From JADKIH01 sp031385005 (GTDB lineage Bacteria > Bacteroidota > Bacteroidia > AKYH767-A > 2013-40CM-41-45), in NCBI GenBank assembly GCA_031385005.1, contig JANNBB010000011.1, positions 317,046 through 381,045 of the forward strand: a stretch of DNA of 64,000 bases, read 5' to 3'. The first letter of the stretch is position 1. Every line of letters starts with the position of its first letter. The notes below the pieces were generated by a model, which saw only the letters and a list, made by a program, of their open reading frames with translations, did not search any database and had not been told where the DNA came from. Positions 48,646-56,981 of the stretch are shown here, one piece after another. The position numbers and the translations under genes are program-made.

Positions 48646-50160
48646 ATGCATTTAACAAAGAATATAAAATCAAGAGATATACAGAAACAAATATTTTATT
48701 GCCTGATCTCTTTTTTCTTTCTGATAGCCGGTGTTTTTACTTCTTCTGCACAGAATATAACGAACTCTCCTTATTCCAGATTTGGTTTAGGCGACTTCAG
48801 TTCTATAACCTTTGCAAGAAATCTGGCTCTCGGTGGTTCTGAGGTCGGATTAAATCCACCTTCTTTCATTAATTATGGAAATCCAGCTGCATATTCTTCG
48901 CTGTGGTTTACAACTTATGAGGCAGGTGCGGATTTCAAACAATACGAGCTGAAGCAAAATAATTCTATTCATAAAACGCATACCTCTTCTTTATCCTATT
49001 TCGATTTTGCTTTCCCTATCAAGGCACAGAAATGGGCACTTGGATTTGGTTTGCTTCCCTATAGTAAAGTGGGCTATTCAATTTCAGAATCTACATTGCT
49101 TTCATCCGGAGAAACAGAGACGCGTAAGTTTGAAGGATCAGGCGGACTCAATAATTTTCATATTGGCACAGGATTTAAAGCAGGAAAAAAAGCATCATTC
49201 GGATTAAACATCGAATATCTCTTCGGCTCTATCAATAACAACAGACTAATCGTTTATAACAGTCCTTACTTTTTTAATACTGAAGTGACCAATAGTACTT
49301 CTATCGGCTGGTTTCATTTTAAAGGCGGCTTTCAATACAAGCTCGACAGCCTTCCTTTTGCTAAAAGCGATTCTGTTATCATGATGGAAAAGCAACTTGC
49401 CCTTTTGCAAGACTCCTTATCAAACATTATCTCTAAAAGCTCAGCCGATACTTCAGCCGAAAATTATGCATTGAAAAATCAACTCGCTCAGGAAATCGCC
49501 ACTGTTAAAATCAACAAAAATAATATCGTAGTGAAAAAAGCTAAAAGCGACTGGCACCTCGTTTTGGGTATTGTCGCTTCTCCTACTTCCGATCTGCATG
49601 CAACGAATTCTATTCTCAGTCGTTCTTTCCGGTATTACTCTTATGCAAATCCCGATAATGGCATCATATACAGGGATACAATTGAAAATAAGACAGGTTC
49701 TGGCGATAGAGTGCGATTACCTTTAAGTGCCGGCATAGGGTTCTCTCTTTTAAAAGGAAATCGCTGGTTATTCTGCGCCGATTATTCTTTGCAACAATGG
49801 AGCGACTTCTCTTTCCTGGGCGCTAAGGATTCACTTCAAGACAGTTGGAAGGTTACTGCAGGTATTCAATTCACTCCCAACGATCGTGCGATCAAATCAT
49901 ATTATAAACTCATTCAGTATCGTATCGGTTTTCATTACGAACAAGGTTTCCTGAAATTAAACGGACAAAATATTAATGATATGGGTGTGACTGCCGGATT
50001 CGGTTTGCCAATTCGCAAAGCCGGAACTATACTCCATCTTTCTCTTGACGCCGGAAAACGCGGCACGACTCTCGAAAACCTTATACAAGAACGCTACCTT
50101 AAATTCACTATCGGCTTTACTATTAACGATCGTTGGTTTGTTAAACCGAAGTATGATTAA
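48646..50160 (+). CDS. outer-membrane beta-barrel protein (FadL/OMPP1-like)
   Basis: 504 residues with signal peptide (FFLIAGVFTSSAQ) and a mature start NITNSPYSRFGLGDFSS, LALGGSEVGLNPPSFINYGNPAAYSS, typical of conserved Bacteroidota outer-membrane proteins found beside coaX. Alternating beta strands and the C-terminal TIGFTINDRWFVKPKYD fit a barrel. A coiled-coil-like insert rich in Leu/Lys (MMEKQLALLQDSLSNIISKS) lies at about residues 245-300. Transport role is inferred only; it lies downstream of coaX. Confidence 0.7.
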   Translation: MHLTKNIKSRDIQKQIFYCLISFFFLIAGVFTSSAQNITNSPYSRFGLGDFSSITFARNLALGGSEVGLNPPSFINYGNPAAYSSLWFTTYEAGADFKQYELKQNNSIHKTHTSSLSYFDFAFPIKAQKWALGFGLLPYSKVGYSISESTLLSSGETETRKFEGSGGLNNFHIGTGFKAGKKASFGLNIEYLFGSINNNRLIVYNSPYFFNTEVTNSTSIGWFHFKGGFQYKLDSLPFAKSDSVIMMEKQLALLQDSLSNIISKSSADTSAENYALKNQLAQEIATVKINKNNIVVKKAKSDWHLVLGIVASPTSDLHATNSILSRSFRYYSYANPDNGIIYRDTIENKTGSGDRVRLPLSAGIGFSLLKGNRWLFCADYSLQQWSDFSFLGAKDSLQDSWKVTAGIQFTPNDRAIKSYYKLIQYRIGFHYEQGFLKLNGQNINDMGVTAGFGLPIRKAGTILHLSLDAGKRGTTLENLIQERYLKFTIGFTINDRWFVKPKYD

Positions 50161-50179
50161 TTAGCTAATTACAAAATAA

Positions 50180-51226
50180 GTGAATAATTCCGGTACACGT
50201 CCAGTTATCATTTGGCTTTTATGCGGGTGTTTTATGATTTTTTGTATGGTTGTTATCGGTGGCATTACGCGATTAACCGGTTCCGGTTTATCGATTACCG
50301 AATGGAAGCCAATCATGGGTACACTTCCCCCACTCAATGAAGCCGATTGGCAAATTGCTTTTCAAAAGTATAAGGAGATTCCGCAATTTCAGAAAATCAA
50401 CTACGACTTTAACTTGTCGGATTTCAAATCCATATTTTGGTGGGAATATATTCATCGTCTGTTCGGACGACTTATCGGAATTGTTTTTATTGTACCCTTC
50501 ATTTGGTTTTTTGCAAAAGGAAGATTCGAAAAGAGCACACTCAGAAAAGTTCTTTTTCTGTTTCTTCTCGGAGGGTTGCAGGGATTTCTTGGATGGTTCA
50601 TGGTAAAAAGCGGATTGGCCGAACGCACCAGCGTAAGCCATATTCGTCTGGCCATTCATTTGATAACTGCATTTATCACCTTTGGCTTCACCCTTTATTT
50701 TGCACTTGAACTGGCGGATAAATCAAAACCGATGTACTCCAGCCGGCTTAATAAATTGGTTAAAACACTTTTCTTTTTTGTCATTATTCAAATCATCTAT
50801 GGCGCTTTCGTCGCCGGAATGCATGCGGGAAAGATCTACAACACTTTTCCTTTGATGAATGGAAAGCTGATTCCTGATGGTGTCGTAAACATGAGTCCTG
50901 CCTGGCTTAACTTCTTCGAAAACCAGGGAACTGTTCAGTTTATGCATAGAACCTTTGCTTACCTTATCGTATTGCTGACTATTACATTGTTCGTATTAGC
51001 AAGCAAAGTGCAGGTAGACAGCAAACAATCATTAGCCATCCGAATTCTCTTGGTCGCCGTCTCTGTTCAGTTTCTACTCGGTGTCTTTACACTTTTAACT
51101 GGCGTTAATTTTCTGTTGGCAATTATTCATCAAGCTGCTGCATTTTTTCTATTTAGCGCAATGGTGTACTTGGTTTTTATTTTCAGAAAAACCCATCGTT
51201 CGGGAATGGAAATACGGGAAGCGTAA
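50180..51226 (+). CDS. COX15/CtaA family heme A synthase
   Basis: Converts heme O to heme A for aa3-type cytochrome oxidase. 348 residues with eight TM helices, starting at GTG directly after an in-frame TAA, so no upstream start exists. Motifs: GGITRLTGSGLSITEWKPI, the WWEYIHRLFGRLIG heme-ligand His region, GLQGFLGWFMVKSGL, SHIRLAIHL, and the later FMHRTFAYLI and LAIIHQAAAFFLF His segments. This is the longer COX15-like form. Implies an aerobic respiratory chain with heme A. Confidence 0.93.
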   Translation: MNNSGTRPVIIWLLCGCFMIFCMVVIGGITRLTGSGLSITEWKPIMGTLPPLNEADWQIAFQKYKEIPQFQKINYDFNLSDFKSIFWWEYIHRLFGRLIGIVFIVPFIWFFAKGRFEKSTLRKVLFLFLLGGLQGFLGWFMVKSGLAERTSVSHIRLAIHLITAFITFGFTLYFALELADKSKPMYSSRLNKLVKTLFFFVIIQIIYGAFVAGMHAGKIYNTFPLMNGKLIPDGVVNMSPAWLNFFENQGTVQFMHRTFAYLIVLLTITLFVLASKVQVDSKQSLAIRILLVAVSVQFLLGVFTLLTGVNFLLAIIHQAAAFFLFSAMVYLVFIFRKTHRSGMEIREA

Positions 51227-51262
51227 TTAATTGTATGGAATAAAATAGCGGGAATTTGATAA

Positions 51263-53224
51263 TTATTTCCAATGAAATGTTTCCATCAGATGAATAACAT
51301 CTGCCGAAACAAATTTCAAAACCGGTGCTATCGAATCGGGATTCGGAACAGCATAAAAATATAAAGCACCACGGATAAAATGTGATGTGCTGTCTGTCAG
51401 ATAAAACTGAATCGGCGAAGCTGCATTTCCTTTGAAATGATATATAGTACCAAAAACTCTTTTCTCCGGATAGGAAATCGCTTCCTCATCTAATCCGGAT
51501 GCCCGGGAAATATGTTTCATCGATAGCGTTCGGCTGTCTTCAACATATTTCTTCAGATCGTTGTTGACGGACTTATAACTTAAATACAACGTTCCTTTGA
51601 ATTCCGGGAATTCAATATTGTACCAGCATTTCTCCGCTTCTTTTTCCGTATCGGCTATGGCTAATGAATAAGTTGGCATTTCAAAACCATATGGACAATC
51701 AACAGGATTTATTTCCTGATATTTTTTTTCCGGAAAAGAAATCCGGAAGTAAGCGCGTTGTTTCGGAATGTAATTTTTTTCGCACCCTGAAAATAAAAAT
51801 GAAAAGCCCATCAAAATAATAATCACCAATGGAGACATACCCGAAAAATTGGGCGTTGAAGTTTCATTGTCTCCTCTTTTATCTGGCAGTGTAATTTTAA
51901 CACGCTTAATTTTTTTTCTGTCGGCCGATTCAATCGTAAACGTAACATCATTGTGTTTAAATACATCAAAGCGCTGAGGAATACTTCCCTTCAACGATAG
52001 AAGAAGTCCGGCCAATGTATCAGCATTATTATCGTCGTCAGCTTCGAAAAGATGCCGTTCAACTTCCATAATTCGTGCAATGTCGATTAATTTTGTTTTC
52101 CCTTCGAAGACGAAATTTTTCGAGTCCAATCGGGAATAAAACATTTCTTCTTCATCGAATTCATCGTTGATCTCACCAACAATTTCCTCCAAAACATCTT
52201 CCAACGTTACAATTCCCGACGACCCTCCATATTCATCAATGACAATGGCTAAATGATTTTTCAAATCCTGAAATTCCTGTAACAGGTCATTGATTTTTTT
52301 ACTCTCCGGAACAAAATATGCCGGCCGAATTAATGGCAGCCAATCAAAATCCGGATCGTTTTTTTTATCCAGAAATGGAAGCAAATCCTTGATGCACAAT
52401 ACGCCAATTACCCGGTCAAATGATCCTTCATAAACCGGAACGCGCGAATAACGGTTTTCAACTATCAGCGGAAACAGCTCACTAAATTTCAATGTCTTGT
52501 CGAATGATACTACATCCATTCGCGGCTTCATTATCTGTTTGGCATCGATGTTACCAAAACGCGCTATGCCTTTCAAAATCTTTTTTTCGTCTTCCGGTGT
52601 GCTTTTGTCGCTCGTCACATCAATAGCATGCGTAAGTTCATCCATCGAAACATCATATCCTTTTTGCCCCATGCGCTTATCTACTAGGGAAGTGGATAAG
52701 ACCAAAAGAGAACTCAACGGATTCAGAATTTTATTCAGTACGAAAACAGGGTAAGCGCTTTTCAATGACGACCTCATTGGATTTTGTGTCGCATATACTT
52801 TAGGCATCACTTCGCAAAAAAGAACAATGATAAAAGTGACAGCAACAACCTGAATTAAAAATCCAAGCAATTCATGTTCAGAGAAGTTAAAGATTTCATC
52901 GAGGATTAATGATGAAAGCACAACGATGGCAATATTGACAAAGTTTATGGCAATCAAGAGCGTTGCCAAAAGATGTTTTGGTTTTTCGAGCAGCCTGTAA
53001 ACAACTTTCTGTCGACCTTCTTCTGCGTCTTTCAGTTCAAAGAATTGCGCGGGAGAAATCGCAAAAAAAGCAGTCTCCGTTCCTGAAACAAATCCGGAAG
53101 CAAACAACAGAAGAATAAGTACAACAAGTTCGATAATCAGTCCCACCGAAAACGTAAACTCCGGTTGAATGATGGAAGCAGATGCCTGCAAAAGAATGTT
53201 TAGAAAATAACCGTCAGGGTCCAA
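51263..53224 (-). CDS. gldED: GldE-GldD fusion protein (gliding motility CorC-type protein fused to lipoprotein)
   Basis: A single 653-residue frame. Residues 1-462 are a CNNM/CBS/CorC protein: TEFAF-like SGTETAFFAISPAQFFEL, MKPRMDVVSFD, VPVYEGSFDRVIGVL, VIDEYGGSSGIVTLEDVLEEIVGEI and a C-terminal CorC domain. From Met463 a hydrophobic stretch with a lipobox-like LFSGC (Cys481) leads into residues 482-653, which match GldD: PKQRAYFRISFPEKKYQ, CWYNIEFPEFKGTLYLSYK, GTIYHFKGNAASPIQFYLTDSTSHFIRGALYFYA, HLMETFHWK at the end. In Flavobacterium these are separate adjacent genes, both needed for gliding and secretion. Topology is consistent: the internal helix would carry GldD into the periplasm. Start is TTG (53224); an in-frame TAA lies four codons upstream. 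Internal re-initiation at 51838 to make GldD alone is possible. Confidence 0.88.
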   Translation of the reverse strand: MDPDGYFLNILLQASASIIQPEFTFSVGLIIELVVLILLLFASGFVSGTETAFFAISPAQFFELKDAEEGRQKVVYRLLEKPKHLLATLLIAINFVNIAIVVLSSLILDEIFNFSEHELLGFLIQVVAVTFIIVLFCEVMPKVYATQNPMRSSLKSAYPVFVLNKILNPLSSLLVLSTSLVDKRMGQKGYDVSMDELTHAIDVTSDKSTPEDEKKILKGIARFGNIDAKQIMKPRMDVVSFDKTLKFSELFPLIVENRYSRVPVYEGSFDRVIGVLCIKDLLPFLDKKNDPDFDWLPLIRPAYFVPESKKINDLLQEFQDLKNHLAIVIDEYGGSSGIVTLEDVLEEIVGEINDEFDEEEMFYSRLDSKNFVFEGKTKLIDIARIMEVERHLFEADDDNNADTLAGLLLSLKGSIPQRFDVFKHNDVTFTIESADRKKIKRVKITLPDKRGDNETSTPNFSGMSPLVIIILMGFSFLFSGCEKNYIPKQRAYFRISFPEKKYQEINPVDCPYGFEMPTYSLAIADTEKEAEKCWYNIEFPEFKGTLYLSYKSVNNDLKKYVEDSRTLSMKHISRASGLDEEAISYPEKRVFGTIYHFKGNAASPIQFYLTDSTSHFIRGALYFYAVPNPDSIAPVLKFVSADVIHLMETFHWK

Positions 53225-53253
53225 GTGGGGAAATTATTTGTGTGCTAAAATAA

Positions 53254-53293
53254 AAAACAGGCGCAAAGCTACGAAATTGATTGCGCCTGTTTT
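53254..53293 (-). terminator. terminator of ssb
   Basis: AAAACAGGCGCAA (53254-53266) and TTGCGCCTGTTTT (53281-53293) are perfect 13-bp complements with a 14-nt loop, and on the minus strand the stem is followed by a T run. It lies between ssb and the gldE-gldD gene. Confidence 0.85.
53264..53271 (-). promoter_or_regulatory. TAnnTTTG box for gldE-gldD, inside the ssb terminator
   Basis: On the minus strand TAGCTTTG (53271-53264) matches the -7 consensus. It lies in the loop and arm of the ssb terminator, 40 bp before the TTG start of the fusion gene. No clear -33 element is visible at the right distance. Confidence 0.45.
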
Positions 53294-53437
53294 GAAAACG
53301 TTTTATTAAGGTGATAAAATGAAATCCTGCTAAATCCGGAACCTGGAAACTGCTCATATTGGCTAGTAATCAATGGATTCCGAAAAAAATATGACCGGTT
53401 ATTCCTCCCGATTTTCCGGGATTCGGTTTTTTTGAAA

Positions 53438-53854
53438 TCAGACAGGCAGATTTCCCAAACCGTTTTCACCCAAATCGGCCGGGACATTCGATTGCTCATT
53501 TTTAAATGAACTTGTGTCTTCAACCCGGGGACCGCCAAGCATGGTCATGTTGTCACCGATAATTTCCGTGATGTACTTTTTATTGTTTTCATCACCGTAG
53601 CTGCGTGAACGGATTTTGCCTTCAATATAAAGCAACTTTCCCTTACGAATGAACTTCTCAGCAATTTCAGCAAGTCCGCGCCACAAAACGATGTTGTGCC
53701 ACTCCGTTTGATCGACTTTCTGACCTTCTTTGTTTTTGTACGATTCTGTAGTTGCCAACGAAAAACGTGCAACTGCTACACCTCCATCGAGGTAGCGGAC
53801 TTCCGGATCTTTGCCTACATGTCCGATTAAAATAACTTTGTTTACTCCACTCAT
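53438..53854 (-). CDS. ssb: single-stranded DNA-binding protein with atypical C-terminal tip
   Basis: 138 residues. OB-fold with NKVILIGHVGKDPEVRYLDGGVAVARFSLATTE, TEWHNIVLWRGLAEIAEKFIRKGKLLYIEGKIRSRSY and ITEIIGDNMTMLGG. The linker is short. SSB proteins normally end in an acidic tip with a final Pro-Phe that recruits repair enzymes; here the end is ENGLGNLPV, so the Phe is Val and most acidic residues are absent. The gene precedes gldE-gldD, in the same order as in gliding Bacteroidota I know. Confidence 0.92.
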   Translation of the reverse strand: MSGVNKVILIGHVGKDPEVRYLDGGVAVARFSLATTESYKNKEGQKVDQTEWHNIVLWRGLAEIAEKFIRKGKLLYIEGKIRSRSYGDENNKKYITEIIGDNMTMLGGPRVEDTSSFKNEQSNVPADLGENGLGNLPV

Positions 53855-53883
53855 TGTATTAAATTTTAAATGTGAATTTTAAT

Positions 53884-53891
53884 CAAAGATA
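53884..53891 (-). promoter_or_regulatory. TAnnTTTG -7 box for ssb
   Basis: On the minus strand TATCTTTG (53891-53884), 30 bp before the ssb ATG, is an exact -7 match. A TTTT stretch sits at about the -33 position. Confidence 0.5.
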
Positions 53892-54056
53892 ACCATAGAG
53901 GCACCATTTATAAAACTGTAAATGAGGGATATTAAAAGGTGGTTAAGAAAGTAAATTAATTGCTTTCGACGATATTTCGTTTTTCAGGCAAATTGACAGA
54001 AAATTGATCAAAAATAAATTGAAACAATTCCGAAATATTAATTCACTAAAACGGAT

Positions 54057-54785
54057 TTAATGCTTCCTGTGATTCTTTTTGTTCCTGATATAATTGAAAA
54101 TCAACTCCGCACTGCTCTTTATTGTCTCATTAGGAGTAAAAATCGTAATTTCCCGGTTGTGCGATTCTTCATAAGGCGATGAAATTCCGGTAAAGTTTTC
54201 AATTTCTCCCGACCGGGCTTTTTTGTATAACCCTTTCACATCTCTTTTTTCACATTCTTCTAAAGGAGTATCAACAAACACTTCAATAAAATTTTTACAA
54301 ATCGCTCTGCATTCATTTCTTACATCGCGATAAGGAGAGATTAAAGTTACAATAACCACATTCCCCTGTTTTTCCAGTAAAGATGCAATGTAGGCCACGT
54401 TGAGGTTATGTTTACGTCTCGAAAAGTAATCGTATCCGGTTTCTTTAATTACTCTTCTAATCTGATCTCCATCCAGCAATACATAAGGAATCGAATTTTG
54501 TTCAAAATTTCTTATGAGCTCATTGGCAATCGTCGATTTTCCGGCTCCGCTTAATCCTGTAAGCCAGATCACACAAGGTTTAATCCTCTTTTGAAAAATG
54601 GTTTCCCATATAGTATCAAACGTGTAGTAATTGATTATCTTGAAGATTAAGTCGAGAAGTCCGATACTTAATCCGAATTTTAAACTCTTCGTTACGCTAT
54701 ATGATATCAGTACAGTAATTAAAGACGATATAAAACGATAAATAATCGACTTCCCTAATTTGTTATAGTTAATTCGAAATCTCAT
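54057..54785 (-). CDS. DUF2061-APS kinase fusion (CysC-like)
   Basis: 242 residues. Residues 1-68 are hydrophobic with two helices and IIYRFISSLITVLISYSVTK, the pattern I associate with DUF2061 membrane domains. Residues about 70-235 are an adenylylsulfate kinase: P-loop GLSGAGKST, LLDGDQIRRVI, RRKHNLNVAYIASLLEKQGNVVIV, SPYRDVRNECR and FVDTPLEECEKRDVKGLYKKARSGEI, FTGISSPYE. It would make PAPS from APS at the inner face of the membrane. No ATP sulfurylase, PAPS reductase or sulfotransferase is visible nearby, so the source of APS and use of PAPS are unknown. Confidence 0.85.
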   Translation of the reverse strand: MRFRINYNKLGKSIIYRFISSLITVLISYSVTKSLKFGLSIGLLDLIFKIINYYTFDTIWETIFQKRIKPCVIWLTGLSGAGKSTIANELIRNFEQNSIPYVLLDGDQIRRVIKETGYDYFSRRKHNLNVAYIASLLEKQGNVVIVTLISPYRDVRNECRAICKNFIEVFVDTPLEECEKRDVKGLYKKARSGEIENFTGISSPYEESHNREITIFTPNETIKSSAELIFNYIRNKKNHRKH

Positions 54786-54838
54786 TATTTTGAATCGGGT
54801 AATTTAAATTTATCAAAGCAAATAAATGCCAAAGAGTG

Positions 54839-55906
54839 TCAATTTACAAATAATTTTTGATGTTCTTTCAGATACTTATCTACCAGCCGCGGTATTGCAT
54901 ACTTCTTTAAAGAATCATTTGTTACCTTAATCAATCCTGTTTTCATGTCGTCGAAATCTTTTTGATTGACAACGACTTCGTAAAAGAAAGCATAGATTGT
55001 CTGGTGACTTAAAATGTGCTTGTATTCGTTACTCACATGATTTGGTTTTACTTTTTTCTTATCGAAAAAATTCTTCCATGCAGCAGAATTCATCAGTTTA
55101 TTTTCCGATACCTTGGTCGTCGTTTCAATCAATGGAAAATCGTGCAGCCCTTGCCAAATATCCTTTTCTGTTCTTTTCTTGATAAAGCATGAATGACCTT
55201 TTCTAACTACGATGTAATTAAAAAAACGGTCTCTCGACTTAGTCTTGTTTTTCTTTACCGGGAAATTTTTGACTGACTTTTTTGAAAATGCAAAACAGGA
55301 AATATTCAGCGGACAACCCGAACAATCGGGATTTGCCGGTTTACATTGCCGCGCACCAAACTCCATGATTGCCTGATTGTAAATTGAAGGGGTAAAGCCA
55401 TTTAATAATTCGAATGCCAGTTTTGAAAATTCTTTTTTCCCTTCGGAAGTATCAATAGGTGTTTTAATTCCAAAATACCTGCTAAGAAGACGGTAAACAT
55501 TTCCATCCACAACCGGATAGGGCAGGTTGAAGGAGAAGGAGGTAATCGCTGCGGCCGTATAATCACCGATTCCTTTTAAAGCACGGATTGATGGATAATC
55601 TTCCGGAAACTTCCCGCTAAAATCCTTATGGATGATTCTTGCTGTTGCATGAAGGTTTTTTGCTCGTGAATAATAGCCGAGTCCCTGCCATAATTTCAAA
55701 ACGTCGCTTTCTCTGGCACGAGCAAGAGAATTAACATCGGGGTAATTTTCGGCAAATTTATAGTAATAGGCGAGGCCCTGTTCAATGCGTGTCTGTTGAA
55801 GGATGATTTCCGATAACCAGATCAGGTAAGGATCCTTGGTTTTCCGCCAGGGTAGATCTCTTTGGTGGATTTCATACCACTTAATAATTATTGCTCCGAA
55901 TGACAT
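54839..55906 (-). CDS. mutY: A/G-specific adenine DNA glycosylase
   Basis: Removes adenine mispaired with 8-oxoguanine. Start taken at ATG 55906 (MSFGAII) rather than the GTG three codons upstream. HhH-GPD domain with DLPWRKTKDPYLIWLSEIILQQTR (catalytic Glu), LKGIGDYTAAAITSFSFNLPYPVVDGNVYRLLSR (HhH and catalytic Asp), and a 4Fe-4S loop with cysteines spaced C-x6-C-x2-C-x5-C (CKPANPDCSGCPLNISC). The C-terminal NUDIX-like region is present (IWQGLHDFPLIE; HILSHQTIYAFFYEV). Full-length. Confidence 0.95.
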   Translation of the reverse strand: MSFGAIIIKWYEIHQRDLPWRKTKDPYLIWLSEIILQQTRIEQGLAYYYKFAENYPDVNSLARARESDVLKLWQGLGYYSRAKNLHATARIIHKDFSGKFPEDYPSIRALKGIGDYTAAAITSFSFNLPYPVVDGNVYRLLSRYFGIKTPIDTSEGKKEFSKLAFELLNGFTPSIYNQAIMEFGARQCKPANPDCSGCPLNISCFAFSKKSVKNFPVKKNKTKSRDRFFNYIVVRKGHSCFIKKRTEKDIWQGLHDFPLIETTTKVSENKLMNSAAWKNFFDKKKVKPNHVSNEYKHILSHQTIYAFFYEVVVNQKDFDDMKTGLIKVTNDSLKKYAIPRLVDKYLKEHQKLFVN

Positions 55907-56005
55907 ATCAGGCACAAACTTATGTAATCGGATTTAAAAATACGGCGTTAAGAAGGAACTTGATTTTAAATTTATAATTTGCGAATCATTACCCACTTTT
56001 GCATT

Positions 56006-56929
56006 ATGAGCAATCAAGGACTCTATATTATTATTACCTGCTACAACGAAGGATCGGCCATCATTAAATTGTTGGATGAAATCGGTAAAATACTAAAGGA
56101 CAATACCGAAGAAATTTCTATCGTTGTTGTCGACGATGGTTCTGTTGATGAAACTCCCCGATTGTTAAATAACTTCAGGTTTGAATCCGATTTACTTCAC
56201 CTGAGAATTCTCTGGTTGGAGTTTAACGTCGGTCATCAGGCAGCTATAGAGCAAGGCATCCTTTTCGCCGGTTCTTGCAATGCAAAACATGCAATAATTA
56301 TGGATGGTGATGGCGAAGATGATCCGGCCGCCATAAAAGAGTTGATAAAACTACGGTCTTTCGATATCGTTCATGTTCAAAGGGGAAAGAGGGAAGAGGG
56401 TTTCGGATTTCAGTTTGCCTATTCCATATATAAGAGCATATTCTATTACATCTCCAAAAGACAAATGGATTTCGGTAACTATTGCATGATTAACGATAAG
56501 GTTATGAAAATAATACGATCGCGGTCATTCATTCACCTGGCCGCCTTCTTAACGAAACTCAAATTAAGTTCAACTTCACTTACCTTTAATCGCCGGCCTC
56601 GTCTTTTCGGAAAATCTAAAATGAGTATATCCGATTTGATTCATCATGCCTTCCGTTCTTTCATTGAATATGCGGAAGAAATGGTGATGATTTTTCTGCG
56701 CTTTTCTCTTATTCTTTTTCTGTTATTCGTTCTTACGATTGGCTATATATTATATCTGAAGTTTTTTACGGATGAAGCAATACTGGGTTGGACGAGCACC
56801 TTGGGCATCGGACTTCTTACATCAGCATTGTTATGCCTCGGGTTTTTTACAACAGGTGTATTGTTGTTAAATCAATCACATCTTCGCTCGCGTCAGACTA
56901 CTACCATCCTCTATACGATTGTTAAATAA
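56006..56929 (+). CDS. family 2 glycosyltransferase, GtrB/DPM1-like
   Basis: 307 residues from ATG 56006 (a TTG nine codons upstream is in frame). GT-A domain with LYIIITCYNEGSAIIKLLDEI, VVDDGSVDETPRLL and a DxD-type site in IIMDGDGEDDPAAIKEL, then two C-terminal TM helices (LILFLLFVLTIGYILYL; TSALLCLGFFTTGVLLL). This fits polyprenyl-phosphate sugar transferases that load a lipid carrier for surface glycans. The neighbour at 56982 is a methyltransferase on the same strand with a 52-bp gap, suggesting a small glycan-modification unit. Confidence 0.85.
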   Translation: MSNQGLYIIITCYNEGSAIIKLLDEIGKILKDNTEEISIVVVDDGSVDETPRLLNNFRFESDLLHLRILWLEFNVGHQAAIEQGILFAGSCNAKHAIIMDGDGEDDPAAIKELIKLRSFDIVHVQRGKREEGFGFQFAYSIYKSIFYYISKRQMDFGNYCMINDKVMKIIRSRSFIHLAAFLTKLKLSSTSLTFNRRPRLFGKSKMSISDLIHHAFRSFIEYAEEMVMIFLRFSLILFLLFVLTIGYILYLKFFTDEAILGWTSTLGIGLLTSALLCLGFFTTGVLLLNQSHLRSRQTTTILYTIVK

Positions 56930-56981
56930 TTTTACAATGGAATGGGCTAACTTCAACATACAAACCGGCATTTAATTAATC

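Noticed and set aside
53269..53538. 89-codon minus-strand frame overlapping the ssb end
   Set aside because: Lies in a different frame over the ssb C-terminus and terminator; the ssb frame has clear OB-fold motifs.
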